Virus record (IMG/VR): IMGVR_UViG_3300020179_000067
Span: 1-40,847 of that record
Source of the DNA: a virus
Length of the DNA: 40,847 bases
Strand: one strand, 5' to 3'
Shown: piece by piece, positions 23,642-28,872 of the stretch
Layout: each line of letters begins with the position of its first letter
Position numbering within the stretch: position 1 is the stretch's first letter
Position numbers and translations under genes: made by a program
The notes under the pieces: generated by a model
The model's database searches: none
What the model was told of the DNA's origin: nothing
What the model saw: the letters and a program-made list of their open reading frames with translations, nothing else

Positions 23642-23871
23642 CACCTCCCCCCCGTCGGTTGCCCGACGTCGTAAAACCTCAAACGATCGGAAAACGCTTG
23701 GCGCGCCTTTTGCAGCGAGTCGGTGTAATAGCCGCAAGTGTAAACCTCGCGCGCCAGAGTCCAGACAACGTATGGGTGTATCGTGTCTGTCCCCCGATAC
23801 GCTAGGACGGCGGCTTCATCATCGCCGACTCGCTCGTAACGCAAAATCTCGTAACCGTGAACGGTTTTCAT
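23641..23871 (-). CDS. unknown small protein (76 residues)
   Basis: ATG 23871 overlaps the upstream stop (ATGA); an earlier in-frame ATG lies inside that gene. The product starts MKTVHGYEILRYERVGDDEA, followed by strands (AAVLAYRGTDTIHPYVVWTL) and a helix (DSLQKARQAFSDRLRFYD). The pattern, 'G Y ... VVWTL ... G-Y----l--A---F--R', occurs in small phage proteins of unknown role; it suggests a compact alpha/beta fold. Part of the early accessory block. Confidence 0.5.
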   Translation of the reverse strand: MKTVHGYEILRYERVGDDEAAVLAYRGTDTIHPYVVWTLAREVYTCGYYTDSLQKARQAFSDRLRFYDVGQPTGGR

Positions 23872-24152
23872 CGCTGCCCCCCCGTTGTCTGGTCGACGGC
23901 CGCGCTGGCAATCGCGACCGATTTCATCGACAAGTAAGCGTGCAAATGTTTTTCGTCGGCAATGTTGGACATGCCAGCACAATCGTCTATGATCTCGTCC
24001 CATTTGTCGCTGATGCAGCTTTTCAGGTTTGCTGCCAGCTCAGCCATCCGCACGCGTGTCTCTACCCCTCGGGTGAGCACGATCGCAACAGCGGCCTTCA
24101 GTGATGCCGTAGAAATGATCTTTTCAATATCCATCATCAGCTCATAATCCAT
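23868..24152 (-). CDS. unknown small helical protein (94 residues)
   Basis: The ATG at 24152 is chosen because GGAGG lies 6 bases upstream; a GGGAATG repeat upstream offers other in-frame starts but weaker sites. The product is helical with MMDIEKIISTASLKAAVAIV and VRMAELAANLKSCISDKWDE. No family is recognised. A predicted promoter (24201-24229) lies just upstream. Confidence 0.5.
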   Translation of the reverse strand: MDYELMMDIEKIISTASLKAAVAIVLTRGVETRVRMAELAANLKSCISDKWDEIIDDCAGMSNIADEKHLHAYLSMKSVAIASAAVDQTTGGQR

Positions 24153-24200
24153 TGTAACCTCCATTCCCATTCCCATCCCATCGACACATCGGGCATATTA

Positions 24201-24229
24201 TGTTTAGAAATACTCCGGAATTCTGTCAA
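24201..24229 (-). promoter_or_regulatory. promoter PE, sigma-70-like
   Basis: TTGACA (24229-24224) is separated by 17 bases from TAAACA (24206-24201). It drives the 24152 gene and the lipoprotein/CsrA block below it. The leader lacks the hairpin and AGGACAGGAG stretch of the other four promoters. Confidence 0.6.
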
Positions 24230-24231
24230 GC

Positions 24232-24534
24232 TCAATCCTGATAGTACCAGGATTCGCGCTCGCGCTGTTCGGAGATGGCAACTTCCTCCGGAGTAATCGG
24301 GGCATCAATCGCAACAAACGTGCGCGCCCAATCGCTGGTTTTCCAGGACGTGATCTGCCGCAATTCGCTCGCAAGCTCACGCCTGGTTGCTTCGCCGACG
24401 CCCCGCACCAGGATTCCGTATCGGTCGAAAAGCCTGGTCACTCGCGTTTGCCGGTGCCGGTATCCTGTCTCAATTCTAATGACAAAATGCCCGCCGGCCT
24501 GAACCACATTCCTAGCAAGATCGACCCTGTTCAT
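24232..24534 (-). CDS. unknown 100-residue protein
   Basis: The start is ATG 24534 with AGGAG 8 bases upstream, part of the shared AGGACAGGAG leader stretch. The N-terminal half has strands (VQAGGHFVIRIETGYRHRQT). The C-terminal half has ATRRELASELRQITSWKTSD and an acidic end. No family is recognised; accessory early gene. Confidence 0.5.
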   Translation of the reverse strand: MNRVDLARNVVQAGGHFVIRIETGYRHRQTRVTRLFDRYGILVRGVGEATRRELASELRQITSWKTSDWARTFVAIDAPITPEEVAISEQRERESWYYQD

Positions 24535-24573
24535 GGCAATTACTCCTGTCCTATGGAATCAGCGGTAGGTAAC

Positions 24574-24864
24574 CTAGTGGGAGCAACCGCACTCCCAGCA
24601 TGTACGGGCAGACGAGCTGTTTTCTTCCTCGCAAGCCGGGCAAACCCAGCATCCCGCCGACGCTCTGGGGGCCCTTTCCTTCCGCTGCGTCGGCAACAGC
24701 GCGCACAGGCTGACACCGTTTCCGGACCATACCACCACGTCAACGATGGCCGTCCAGGTTTTTCCGCTCTTGGCGGTAATTGTCAGCTCATCGCCGCGCT
24801 TGGCGCTTCCCGCAACGCGGGCTCCCCATTCGCCAGTTTTTAGCTTGATCGGTGTAGCGTTCAT
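24574..24864 (-). CDS. small protein with RanBP2-type zinc finger
   Basis: ATG 24864 follows GGAGG (8 bases); the product has 96 residues. Residues 1-60 form a compact beta domain (IKLKTGEWGARVAGSAKRGD, WTAIVDVVVWSGNGVSLC), a type seen on phage and mobile-element proteins with 'G..G....V..tk.Gk....v..Vvw'. Residues 72-94 are Trp-x-Cys-x2-Cys-x3-Asn-x6-Cys-x2-Cys, the exact spacing of a RanBP2/NZF zinc finger, which binds single-stranded RNA or ubiquitin in eukaryotes and is uncommon in phages. It lies behind a promoter-hairpin leader. RNA binding is a guess. Confidence 0.68.
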   Translation of the reverse strand: MNATPIKLKTGEWGARVAGSAKRGDELTITAKSGKTWTAIVDVVVWSGNGVSLCALLPTQRKERAPRASAGCWVCPACEEENSSSARTCWECGCSH

Positions 24865-24887
24865 TATCCTGCCTCCTGTCCTGAGTA

Positions 24888-24912
24888 TCACCGGCGCTCA
24901 GTGCACCGGTGA
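24888..24912 (-). promoter_or_regulatory. 5' leader hairpin under promoter PC
   Basis: A 7-pair inverted repeat, TCACCGG with CCGGTGA, closes a loop sharing CACTGAGCG with the PA leader. It starts 4 bases after the -10 box, so at the predicted RNA 5' end. Confidence 0.6.
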
Positions 24913-24916
24913 AATT

Positions 24917-24945
24917 ACCTTAGTCCGATCGACAAACTATGTCAA
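24917..24945 (-). promoter_or_regulatory. promoter PC, sigma-70-like
   Basis: TTGACA (24945-24940), 17-base spacer, TAAGGT (24922-24917). The TGA inside the -35 box is the stop of the preceding gene (24944-24942), so the promoter is embedded in the gene end. Confidence 0.68.
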
Positions 24946-25271
24946 CCCTTTTTCGGGAAAAGTGTAAGATACAGCCCGGTTTCTTTCTCGAATATCCGCA
25001 CCAGGTCCTCGCAACCGACAGCCTCGTAACGAGACTTGATTGCCAGGGGGAGCGCCAGGGGGGAGGCGCCGTTAGCGGAGAAAATTACATCGTAGTAATC
25101 GTCAGCCCGCAACGTAACAGACATGACGTTGATTTTTGCACGGGCCCGAGCTGTCCACCGAATCCGAATTTCATTGCTGTCGCCGGTGTAAATGGATCGC
25201 AAACCGATCATTGCCGTCAGCCTTCCAAGGCCACCGAGCTGGTCAAGTATCGTGCTTTGTATCTGGTTCAT
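24942..25271 (-). CDS. conserved phage/plasmid protein of unknown function
   Basis: The product has 109 residues. ILDQLGGLGRLTAMIGLRSI, then RIRWTARARAKINVMSVTLR, a strand with YDVIF and finally LVRIFEKETGLYLTLF, match a widespread small family on phages and plasmids: 'iL.QLGG.rF..MTG', 'i......n.v.itL...D.Y.v.f', 'L...FE..TGLY..l'. No activity has been assigned that I know of. The ribosome-binding site AGGAG lies 8 bases before the start, in the shared leader. Confidence 0.7.
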   Translation of the reverse strand: MNQIQSTILDQLGGLGRLTAMIGLRSIYTGDSNEIRIRWTARARAKINVMSVTLRADDYYDVIFSANGASPLALPLAIKSRYEAVGCEDLVRIFEKETGLYLTLFPKKG

Positions 25272-25294
25272 CTTCGCGGCTCCTGTCCTGGGTG

Positions 25295-25320
25295 TGTCGC
25301 CGTCGCTCAGTGCGCCGACA
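25295..25320 (-). promoter_or_regulatory. 5' leader hairpin under promoter PA
   Basis: TGTCG pairs with CGACA (5 pairs), followed by a G-G mismatch and two more pairs. It begins 6 bases after the -10 box, so at the predicted transcript start. Confidence 0.55.
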
Positions 25321-25326
25321 GAAATA

Positions 25327-25355
25327 CTTATATCCTACATCGGGTTGCATGTCAA
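25327..25355 (-). promoter_or_regulatory. promoter PA, sigma-70-like
   Basis: TTGACA (25355-25350), 17-base spacer, TATAAG (25332-25327), preceded by an AT-rich upstream stretch. The stop of the helix-turn-helix gene (TGA, 25354-25352) is part of the -35 box. Confidence 0.75.
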
Positions 25356-25669
25356 CTATTATTTTTTGATTCTTTAGTTTTTCTTACGGTCATGTTAAGG
25401 ATGAGTAAATCTGAAATCTTACTGCGTAACCTGACTATTCTTTTGTCTCTGGCCTTGTGTCGCTTCTCCATAAGGCGCAACCGTGCTTGATCTAATTCGA
25501 TTCTTTGGTAAATGATTTCCTCCGCAACGCTTTCGCTCCACACGTAACGCGCCATTACTTTTATTGGTGGGCTGATCGTTTTGCGTTTCACCAACGCCCA
25601 TACGGCTTGTCTGCTTATGTGCAACCTATTGGCCATTTCAGCAACAGACACAAGCAAAGAGCTATACAT
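25352..25669 (-). CDS. helix-turn-helix DNA-binding protein (AlpA/excisionase-like)
   Basis: The product has 105 residues. VSVAEMANRLHISRQAVWAL and VKRKTISPPIKV, then ARYVWSESVAEEI, match the MerR/AlpA/HTH_17 pattern (helix, turn, recognition helix, wing with a Trp). The C-terminal 55 residues are strongly basic and helical (RLRLMEKRHKARDKRIVRLR). The start overlaps the upstream gene by 8 bases with GGGAG 8 bases before it. It is the only obvious small DNA-binding regulator in the early block and may control the repeated promoters. Confidence 0.72.
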   Translation of the reverse strand: MYSSLLVSVAEMANRLHISRQAVWALVKRKTISPPIKVMARYVWSESVAEEIIYQRIELDQARLRLMEKRHKARDKRIVRLRSKISDLLILNMTVRKTKESKNNS

Positions 25670-26156
25670 TTACTTTTCTCCCGCTCACAGGCGCAATCAG
25701 CGGCGCCAGCATTTGCGCAGCATCTCGCAGCTTGTATGCCAAGACGCGCCATGCGTCCACGTCGCAATAGTATTTTTTGTGCGTTCCGGATTCTGCAGCC
25801 AGGATTAACTCCGTTGCGGCCTCCGGCGCATCAAGGCACTGGCACAGGGTCGGGCAGCACAGATACACGCAGGACTCATCACTCCATTCAGTGATGACGT
25901 ATTTTTCGCCGTTGAGCGCAACGCGTATTTCCTCCGGTGCTGAATCAGCGCTCGGGTTCTGCGCTTCAATGTATGTTCCGTCGTCGGGAGAAACATAAAT
26001 TGCCTGCCCATCGTTAAAAGCCGCAATTGCGTTGCCGGTGTGGTCGCAATGCGAAGCGCTCGCCATGTGATAGGTATTTTCGCAATGCGCTATGATCGCC
26101 TTCGGGATGCTCCCATATATTGCGACCTCATCAATCCCAATCGTAATCCTTGGCAT
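25662..26156 (-). CDS. unknown 164-residue protein
   Basis: The N-terminus is beta-rich (RITIGIDEVAIYGSIPKAII), the middle is acidic, and ESCVYLCCPTLCQCL (about 94-108) is Cys-rich. The C-terminus has DVDAWRVLAYKLRDAAQMLA. No family is recognised. It lies between the helix-turn-helix gene and the next gene with a 3-base gap, clearly one operon. Confidence 0.5.
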   Translation of the reverse strand: MPRITIGIDEVAIYGSIPKAIIAHCENTYHMASASHCDHTGNAIAAFNDGQAIYVSPDDGTYIEAQNPSADSAPEEIRVALNGEKYVITEWSDESCVYLCCPTLCQCLDAPEAATELILAAESGTHKKYYCDVDAWRVLAYKLRDAAQMLAPLIAPVSGRKVNV

Positions 26157-26159
26157 TTT

Positions 26160-26639
26160 TCAAACTCCCTGATTGGTGCTGGTAAACCATTCCGGACGAG
26201 CGCGACCTGTCCAGGTGGCCAAGTGCGTTTTGTCACCACAGTAATACGCCCGATACGCCACGACCGCGTCTTGGTTTTTGTACTGATCGGGCATTGCCTG
26301 GGCAAACGGCGCCCAGGCTCCGTCGGCTATTAGGTGCGCTTGGGCTTGGCATGCAAGCAAAACGTCGGCGCACTTGTGCCGACGTGAATACCGGTAAGTG
26401 TATTCGGCGCACAGCGACAGCCCGTATTCGCACGTCCATAAATACGCGGCACGAGACGACGCAACCCATCGCGTGCAAGGGTGCTTGGCGAATGCAGGCC
26501 TGTATGGTCCCGTTGCGCCCGCCAGGTGTAGCGCCGTAGAAACCTGCTGAGCTGCCTCTAGCGGCATTTTAACAATGTGCCGATCCACGTGATACACCGC
26601 ATTGTACGCGTGGTCATAATCCAGAATAAATAGGTTCAT
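26160..26639 (-). CDS. conserved phage protein of the MN-F-LD...KH-VKM family
   Basis: The product has 159 residues. MNLFILDYDHAYNAVYHVDR, HIVKMPLEAAQQVSTAL, HPCTRWVASSRAAYLW and AEYTYRYSRRH are conserved blocks of a common phage family whose usual form is 'MNIF-LD-DP--AA---CDKHVVKM--E-aQmL' with a later 'HP---W-R-s--NY-WL'. The His, Asp and Trp positions suggest an enzyme or metal site; I do not know an assigned activity with certainty. The C-terminus DKTHLATWTGRARPEWF fits the usual ending. The start overlaps the upstream stop. Confidence 0.7.
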   Translation of the reverse strand: MNLFILDYDHAYNAVYHVDRHIVKMPLEAAQQVSTALHLAGATGPYRPAFAKHPCTRWVASSRAAYLWTCEYGLSLCAEYTYRYSRRHKCADVLLACQAQAHLIADGAWAPFAQAMPDQYKNQDAVVAYRAYYCGDKTHLATWTGRARPEWFTSTNQGV

Positions 26640-26833
26640 AAAGCCCCCCGGCCGAGAACCACCACGCGGTCAGTAATCTGCATGATGATGGGGGAATGGT
26701 TGTCCAGGTGAACCGCGCAAAGCCGGCGCCCTTTGCGCCAGTACGATTGAACGCCAGTTACCTTGGAGTCTACCCACACTCCAGCGACCTGTATCCGGTC
26801 CCCAATGTTCAAGCATATCGCAAGTGTTTCCAT
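26636..26833 (-). CDS. unknown 65-residue beta-rich protein
   Basis: ATG 26833 follows AGGAGG by 6 bases; an earlier in-frame start lies in the leader. The product starts METLAICLNIGDRIQVAGVW and continues with alternating strands (VTGVQSYWRKGRRLCAVHLD, QITDRVVVL). A small beta barrel is likely. No family is recognised. Confidence 0.5.
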   Translation of the reverse strand: METLAICLNIGDRIQVAGVWVDSKVTGVQSYWRKGRRLCAVHLDNHSPIIMQITDRVVVLGRGAL

Positions 26834-26859
26834 GGTTTTCCTCCTGTTTCTTGTCCTAA

Positions 26860-27090
26860 TCAATTCCAGAACCAAAACCTCCCGTGCGGCGCGTCACTGT
26901 TTTTGCAACGTCGCCAGTTATTTGCGACAAGCTCCTGCCAGTATTCGCGCGCCTCTTGGAGCGGCATTTCGCGGTCAATGTAAGTGACAGCGCCAATCGG
27001 CCCGTGCAAATGCACCGTATCACCCAAAACCGTAAACTTGATGAATAGCACGGATGATTCGCAATATCGCAACGTAAAAAGTTTGCTCAT
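26860..27090 (-). CDS. unknown 76-residue protein
   Basis: ATG 27090 is chosen: AGGAG (shared leader) lies 8 bases upstream, behind promoter PB. The product has strands (TVHLHGPIGAVTYIDREM) then a helix LQEAREYWQELVANNWRR and a polar end with HGRFWFW. The helix 'L-EAR-YW-EL---GW-R' is a common ending of small phage and plasmid accessory proteins of unknown role. Confidence 0.5.
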   Translation of the reverse strand: MSKLFTLRYCESSVLFIKFTVLGDTVHLHGPIGAVTYIDREMPLQEAREYWQELVANNWRRCKNSDAPHGRFWFWN

Positions 27091-27112
27091 CGCCCCGTCT
27101 CCTGTCCTGGCA

Positions 27113-27137
27113 TGTCGCCGGCAATCGTTCGCCGACA
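27113..27137 (-). promoter_or_regulatory. 5' leader hairpin under promoter PB
   Basis: The same design as the PA hairpin: TGTCG pairs with CGACA, then a G-G mismatch and two further pairs. It starts 5 bases after the -10 box. The loop sequence differs from PA, so the paired arms rather than the loop are preserved. Confidence 0.55.
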
Positions 27138-27142
27138 CTTTA

Positions 27143-27171
27143 TCTATATCGTCGGATTTGCGGTATGTCAA
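27143..27171 (-). promoter_or_regulatory. promoter PB, sigma-70-like
   Basis: TTGACA (27171-27166), 17-base spacer, TATAGA (27148-27143), AT-rich upstream element. It restarts transcription below the ribozyme-separated genes. Confidence 0.75.
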
Positions 27172-27206
27172 CTATTTTTTTCCGGAAAAGCGCATTCAGG
27201 AAATCC

Positions 27207-27247
27207 GTTTGCGTCCCGCCGGTAAGCTCGTCAGCGGGTTAGTCCGC
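27207..27247 (-). other. degenerate hammerhead remnant
   Basis: GGACTAACCCGCTGACGAG (27247-27229) is identical to the 5' part of ribozyme HHR1. It is followed only by a short tail ending CGGGACGCAAA, which resembles the 3' part of HHR2. Stem II, the GAAA core and stem III are missing, so it cannot cleave. It looks like an internal deletion of a fourth ribozyme, downstream of the 27266-27631 gene. Confidence 0.6.
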
Positions 27248-27265
27248 CGTGCGCATGTCTGCCTT

Positions 27266-27631
27266 CTACCTCCCTTCCGCTTTTGCAATAGCAGCCCGGA
27301 GTACGTCGGACAGCGACGAAGATAATCCGGTGTCGTGCATGTCGATTGGCGTATCGGCGGTGGGGTTGTCGTGCGTGTGCCCGTGCTGCTCCATCACGCC
27401 CAATGCGGCCCTGCACGCTTTCAACAGGTCCGGCGCGGCGGCGATCAGCCAGGCGTTCGCGTCGATTTCATCCTGCGCCTTGCTCTGGCTTTCAATTGAA
27501 CCGCACGGTATGCCGTCGTGCTCGACGTGGTTATACAGCACGCAAATGCGATTTCGCGGGCCGGCTTGGATTGCTTGGCATGCTGCCAGCGGCAACAGGT
27601 CCCACGGTCCCGGCGTATGTTTCGTTTTCAT
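27266..27631 (-). CDS. conserved small phage protein, HTPGPW family
   Basis: The product has 121 residues. It starts KTKHTPGPWDLLP, and about residues 56-77 read EIDANAWLIAAAPDLLKACR. 'HTPGPW' at the start and 'NA-LIAAAPDLL-A' later are hallmarks of a very widespread, uncharacterised phage accessory protein. It is preceded by ribozyme HHR1, and AGGAGAGG lies just upstream of ATG 27631. Confidence 0.75.
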   Translation of the reverse strand: MKTKHTPGPWDLLPLAACQAIQAGPRNRICVLYNHVEHDGIPCGSIESQSKAQDEIDANAWLIAAAPDLLKACRAALGVMEQHGHTHDNPTADTPIDMHDTGLSSSLSDVLRAAIAKAEGR

Positions 27632-27680
27632 CGTATCCTCTCCTGGTTAGGTTCGGCCGCCCGAATTGAGCGGCCAGCAT

Positions 27681-27729
27681 CCCGGACGCCTTGCGGCGTT
27701 TCGGCCCCTGCCGGGGCCTCGTCAGCGGG
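27681..27729 (-). ncRNA. hammerhead ribozyme HHR1 (type I candidate)
   Basis: Read on the minus strand: CCCG, the core CUGACGA (27725-27719), stem II GGCCCC/GGGGCC around a GGCA loop, GAAA (27702-27699), stem III CGCC/GGCG with a GCAA loop closed by the required A-U pair, then UC. The cleavage site is predicted after C 27685, followed by CGGG pairing with the initial CCCG. All invariant hammerhead core positions are present. It lies between the stop of the 54-residue gene and the HTPGPW gene. Confidence 0.88.
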
Positions 27730-27894
27730 TTAGTCCTCGGACCATACGCGGATAACCCAGCACTCCGGCGCTGAGTCACCGTACTCTTGCCACCTTCGCG
27801 TAAACTCGGTAACGGCTTCTTCACGGCTCTTGGCCCGAACCAATTGCGTACCGCTGCATCGGTCGTTCTCGTAACCAATCTCGTAAAGGCTCAT
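27730..27894 (-). CDS. 54-residue unknown protein between two ribozymes
   Basis: A short frame from ATG 27894 (AGGAGCC upstream) to TAA 27730. It starts MSLYEIGYENDRCSG, has a helix (AKSREEAVTEFTRRWQEYGD) and ends CWVIRVWSED. The strand-helix-strand pattern, with 'VRAKSREEAV--F' and 'W-IRVW', looks like a small alpha/beta fold seen in phage accessory proteins. It is flanked exactly by HHR2 upstream and HHR1 downstream. Its stop ends one base before HHR1 stem I. Confidence 0.65.
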   Translation of the reverse strand: MSLYEIGYENDRCSGTQLVRAKSREEAVTEFTRRWQEYGDSAPECWVIRVWSED

Positions 27895-27924
27895 GTCTGG
27901 CTCCTGTCTTGTCCTGTTTTGCGT

Positions 27925-27978
27925 CCCGGACCGGGTTGCCCCGGTTTCGGCCGGACGCCTCCGGCCTCGTCAGCGCCG
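27925..27978 (-). ncRNA. hammerhead ribozyme HHR2 (type I candidate)
   Basis: The core CUGACGA (27973-27967), stem II GGCCGGA/UCCGGCC with loop GGCG, GAAA (27948-27945), stem III CCGGG/CCCGG with a GCAA loop, then UC with cleavage predicted after C 27929. Stem I is weaker than in HHR1 and HHR3: two pairs, a two-base bulge and two more pairs. The UGA inside the core is also the stop codon of the upstream gene, so a translating ribosome would sit on the ribozyme core. Confidence 0.82.
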
Positions 27979-28260
27979 GTCGAGAAGTTGTACCCTAACG
28001 CAATACCGGCACAAGAGCGGAGGCCCATCACATTGGCATTCCGTTAGCGGATCATCAGAAACCAAGTGCCAGCGGGTTTCGCTATCGGCGTATCCACCTG
28101 GCAGGAACATGGCAATACCGTAGTCGCCATGAAATAGCCTGGTATGGTCGGCTACTGCTTCGGCAGAAGTGTTGTAAGGACCGGCAAAGGCGGCATCCGG
28201 GCCACAAATGCACAGGTCGATGATGTAAAACTTTCCGGGTATCAACTCGATCTGTTCCAT
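27970..28260 (-). CDS. unknown 96-residue protein between two ribozymes
   Basis: The start is ATG 28260 with UAGGAG 7 bases upstream in a GGA-rich leader. The product has PGKFYIIDLCICGPDAAFAG, AVADHTRLFHGDYGIAMF and a Cys-rich end (ECQCDGPPLLCRYC) that may bind metal. No family is recognised. Its final codons and stop form the 5' stem and core of HHR2. Confidence 0.58.
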   Translation of the reverse strand: MEQIELIPGKFYIIDLCICGPDAAFAGPYNTSAEAVADHTRLFHGDYGIAMFLPGGYADSETRWHLVSDDPLTECQCDGPPLLCRYCVRVQLLDRR

Positions 28261-28296
28261 GTCCAGTCTCCTATCCTATCCTGTCCTGTTTTGCAT

Positions 28297-28350
28297 CCCG
28301 GACGGGCTTGCGCCCGTTTCGGCCCGGCGCCCCGGGGCCTCGTCAGCGGG
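28297..28350 (-). ncRNA. hammerhead ribozyme HHR3 (type I candidate)
   Basis: CCCG, the core CUGACGA (28346-28340), stem II GGCCC/GGGCC, GAAA (28320-28317), stem III CGGGC with GCCCG around a GCAA-type loop, then UC, with cleavage predicted after C 28301. CGGG follows and pairs with CCCG; UUG upstream can extend stem I by pairing with CAA. Cleavage would free a leader with four GGA motifs for the 96-residue gene. Confidence 0.88.
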
Positions 28351-28353
28351 CAA

Positions 28354-28542
28354 TCATCCATTCCACCCATCGGGGCGATTAAACCCCCAGGCGTAACGCG
28401 CCCCCTTTTCTAGCCTTGCCAGCGCGTCATCAATTCGTCCGGCTTCGTAAAGGCGCTTGGCGTCAGAAAGGCACAGCTCTTTCGAGCTGAGCATAAGGCA
28501 TTGAGCGGAAGCGAGAGCGAGGCACTTGGCGGAAAAGGTCAT
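28354..28542 (-). CDS. unknown 62-residue protein, first gene after promoter PD
   Basis: The start at ATG 28542 follows AGGAGCC in the shared leader. The product is a helical, Cys-containing peptide (CLALASAQCLMLSSKELCLS) with a helix-turn-helix-like DAKRLYEAGRIDDALARLEK that resembles a tetratricopeptide-type helix pair. It ends with an aromatic, Gly-rich tail. No family is recognised. Its stop lies four bases before HHR3. Confidence 0.55.
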   Translation of the reverse strand: MTFSAKCLALASAQCLMLSSKELCLSDAKRLYEAGRIDDALARLEKGARYAWGFNRPDGWNG

Positions 28543-28569
28543 GGCAAGGCTCCTGTCCTGAAAGGTGAA

Positions 28570-28587
28570 TCAGCGATCATCCGCTGA
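28570..28587 (-). promoter_or_regulatory. 5' leader hairpin under promoter PD
   Basis: A perfect 6-pair inverted repeat TCAGCG/CGCTGA with a 6-base loop, 8 bases after the -10 box and 10 bases before the AGGACAGGAG stretch. Confidence 0.6.
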
Positions 28588-28595
28588 CAAGGTTA

Positions 28596-28624
28596 ATTTT
28601 ACGCTATGTCGAAAACTTTGTCAA
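28596..28624 (-). promoter_or_regulatory. promoter PD, sigma-70-like, drives the ribozyme operon
   Basis: TTGACA (28624-28619), 17-base spacer, TAAAAT (28601-28596), inside an AT-rich island. It is the first promoter of the small-gene block and lies just below the non-coding repeat region. Confidence 0.78.
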
Positions 28625-28673
28625 CTCTTTTATTTGTTTGTAATTCTAAAACGGAAAATTCTATGGTGCTGTG

Positions 28674-28842
28674 GAATTACAGACAGCGCGTTAAACTGTT
28701 TTCTGGCCATGGGTTGCGTTGTCTAAAATACCCTGAAAAACATTTTTGAAAAATCCAAAAAAAAAATTTTTTGTTGTCTGGAAGTATTTCAGACAGTGAA
28801 TACCACTACAGCGCACCGGTTTAGGTGCGCTGTCTGTAATTC
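28674..28842. repeat. 16-base inverted repeat pair
   Basis: GAATTACAGACAGCGC at 28674-28689 and its exact reverse complement at 28827-28842, 137 bases apart. The arms contain the CAGACAG motif that recurs singly elsewhere in the island. Confidence 0.8.
28810..28833. repeat. 9-pair palindrome
   Basis: CAGCGCACC and GGTGCGCTG enclose GGTTTA. There is no following T-run on either strand, so an intrinsic terminator is not supported. CGGTTTAGGTGC from this element recurs directly at 28886-28897 in the end of the next gene. Confidence 0.7.
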
Positions 28843-28872
28843 TCTGGAGGGTACGGCAAAAGTATTCCAGAC

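Larger units (their letters stand above)
28625..28872. other. AT-rich non-coding island with repeats (origin, operator or packaging candidate)
   Basis: No supportable gene on either strand. It holds a perfect 16-base inverted repeat (28674-28689 and 28827-28842), several CAGAC/GTCTG motifs in both orientations, a tract of ten A followed by six T around 28757-28772, and a 9-pair palindrome at 28810-28833. It separates the lysis/late end from the early promoter block. A replication origin with iteron-like sites is one reading; a regulator-binding region is another. Confidence 0.55.

Noticed and set aside
24888-25320. Hammerhead ribozymes in the PA and PC leaders
   Set aside because: The leaders contain CACTGAGCGA, which resembles the core, but they lack CUGANGA, GAAA and a stem III with a UH site. 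They are simple hairpins.
28810-28833. Rho-independent terminator
   Set aside because: Strong 9-pair stem but no T-run after it on either strand. The A/T tract at 28757-28772 is not adjacent to a stable GC stem.
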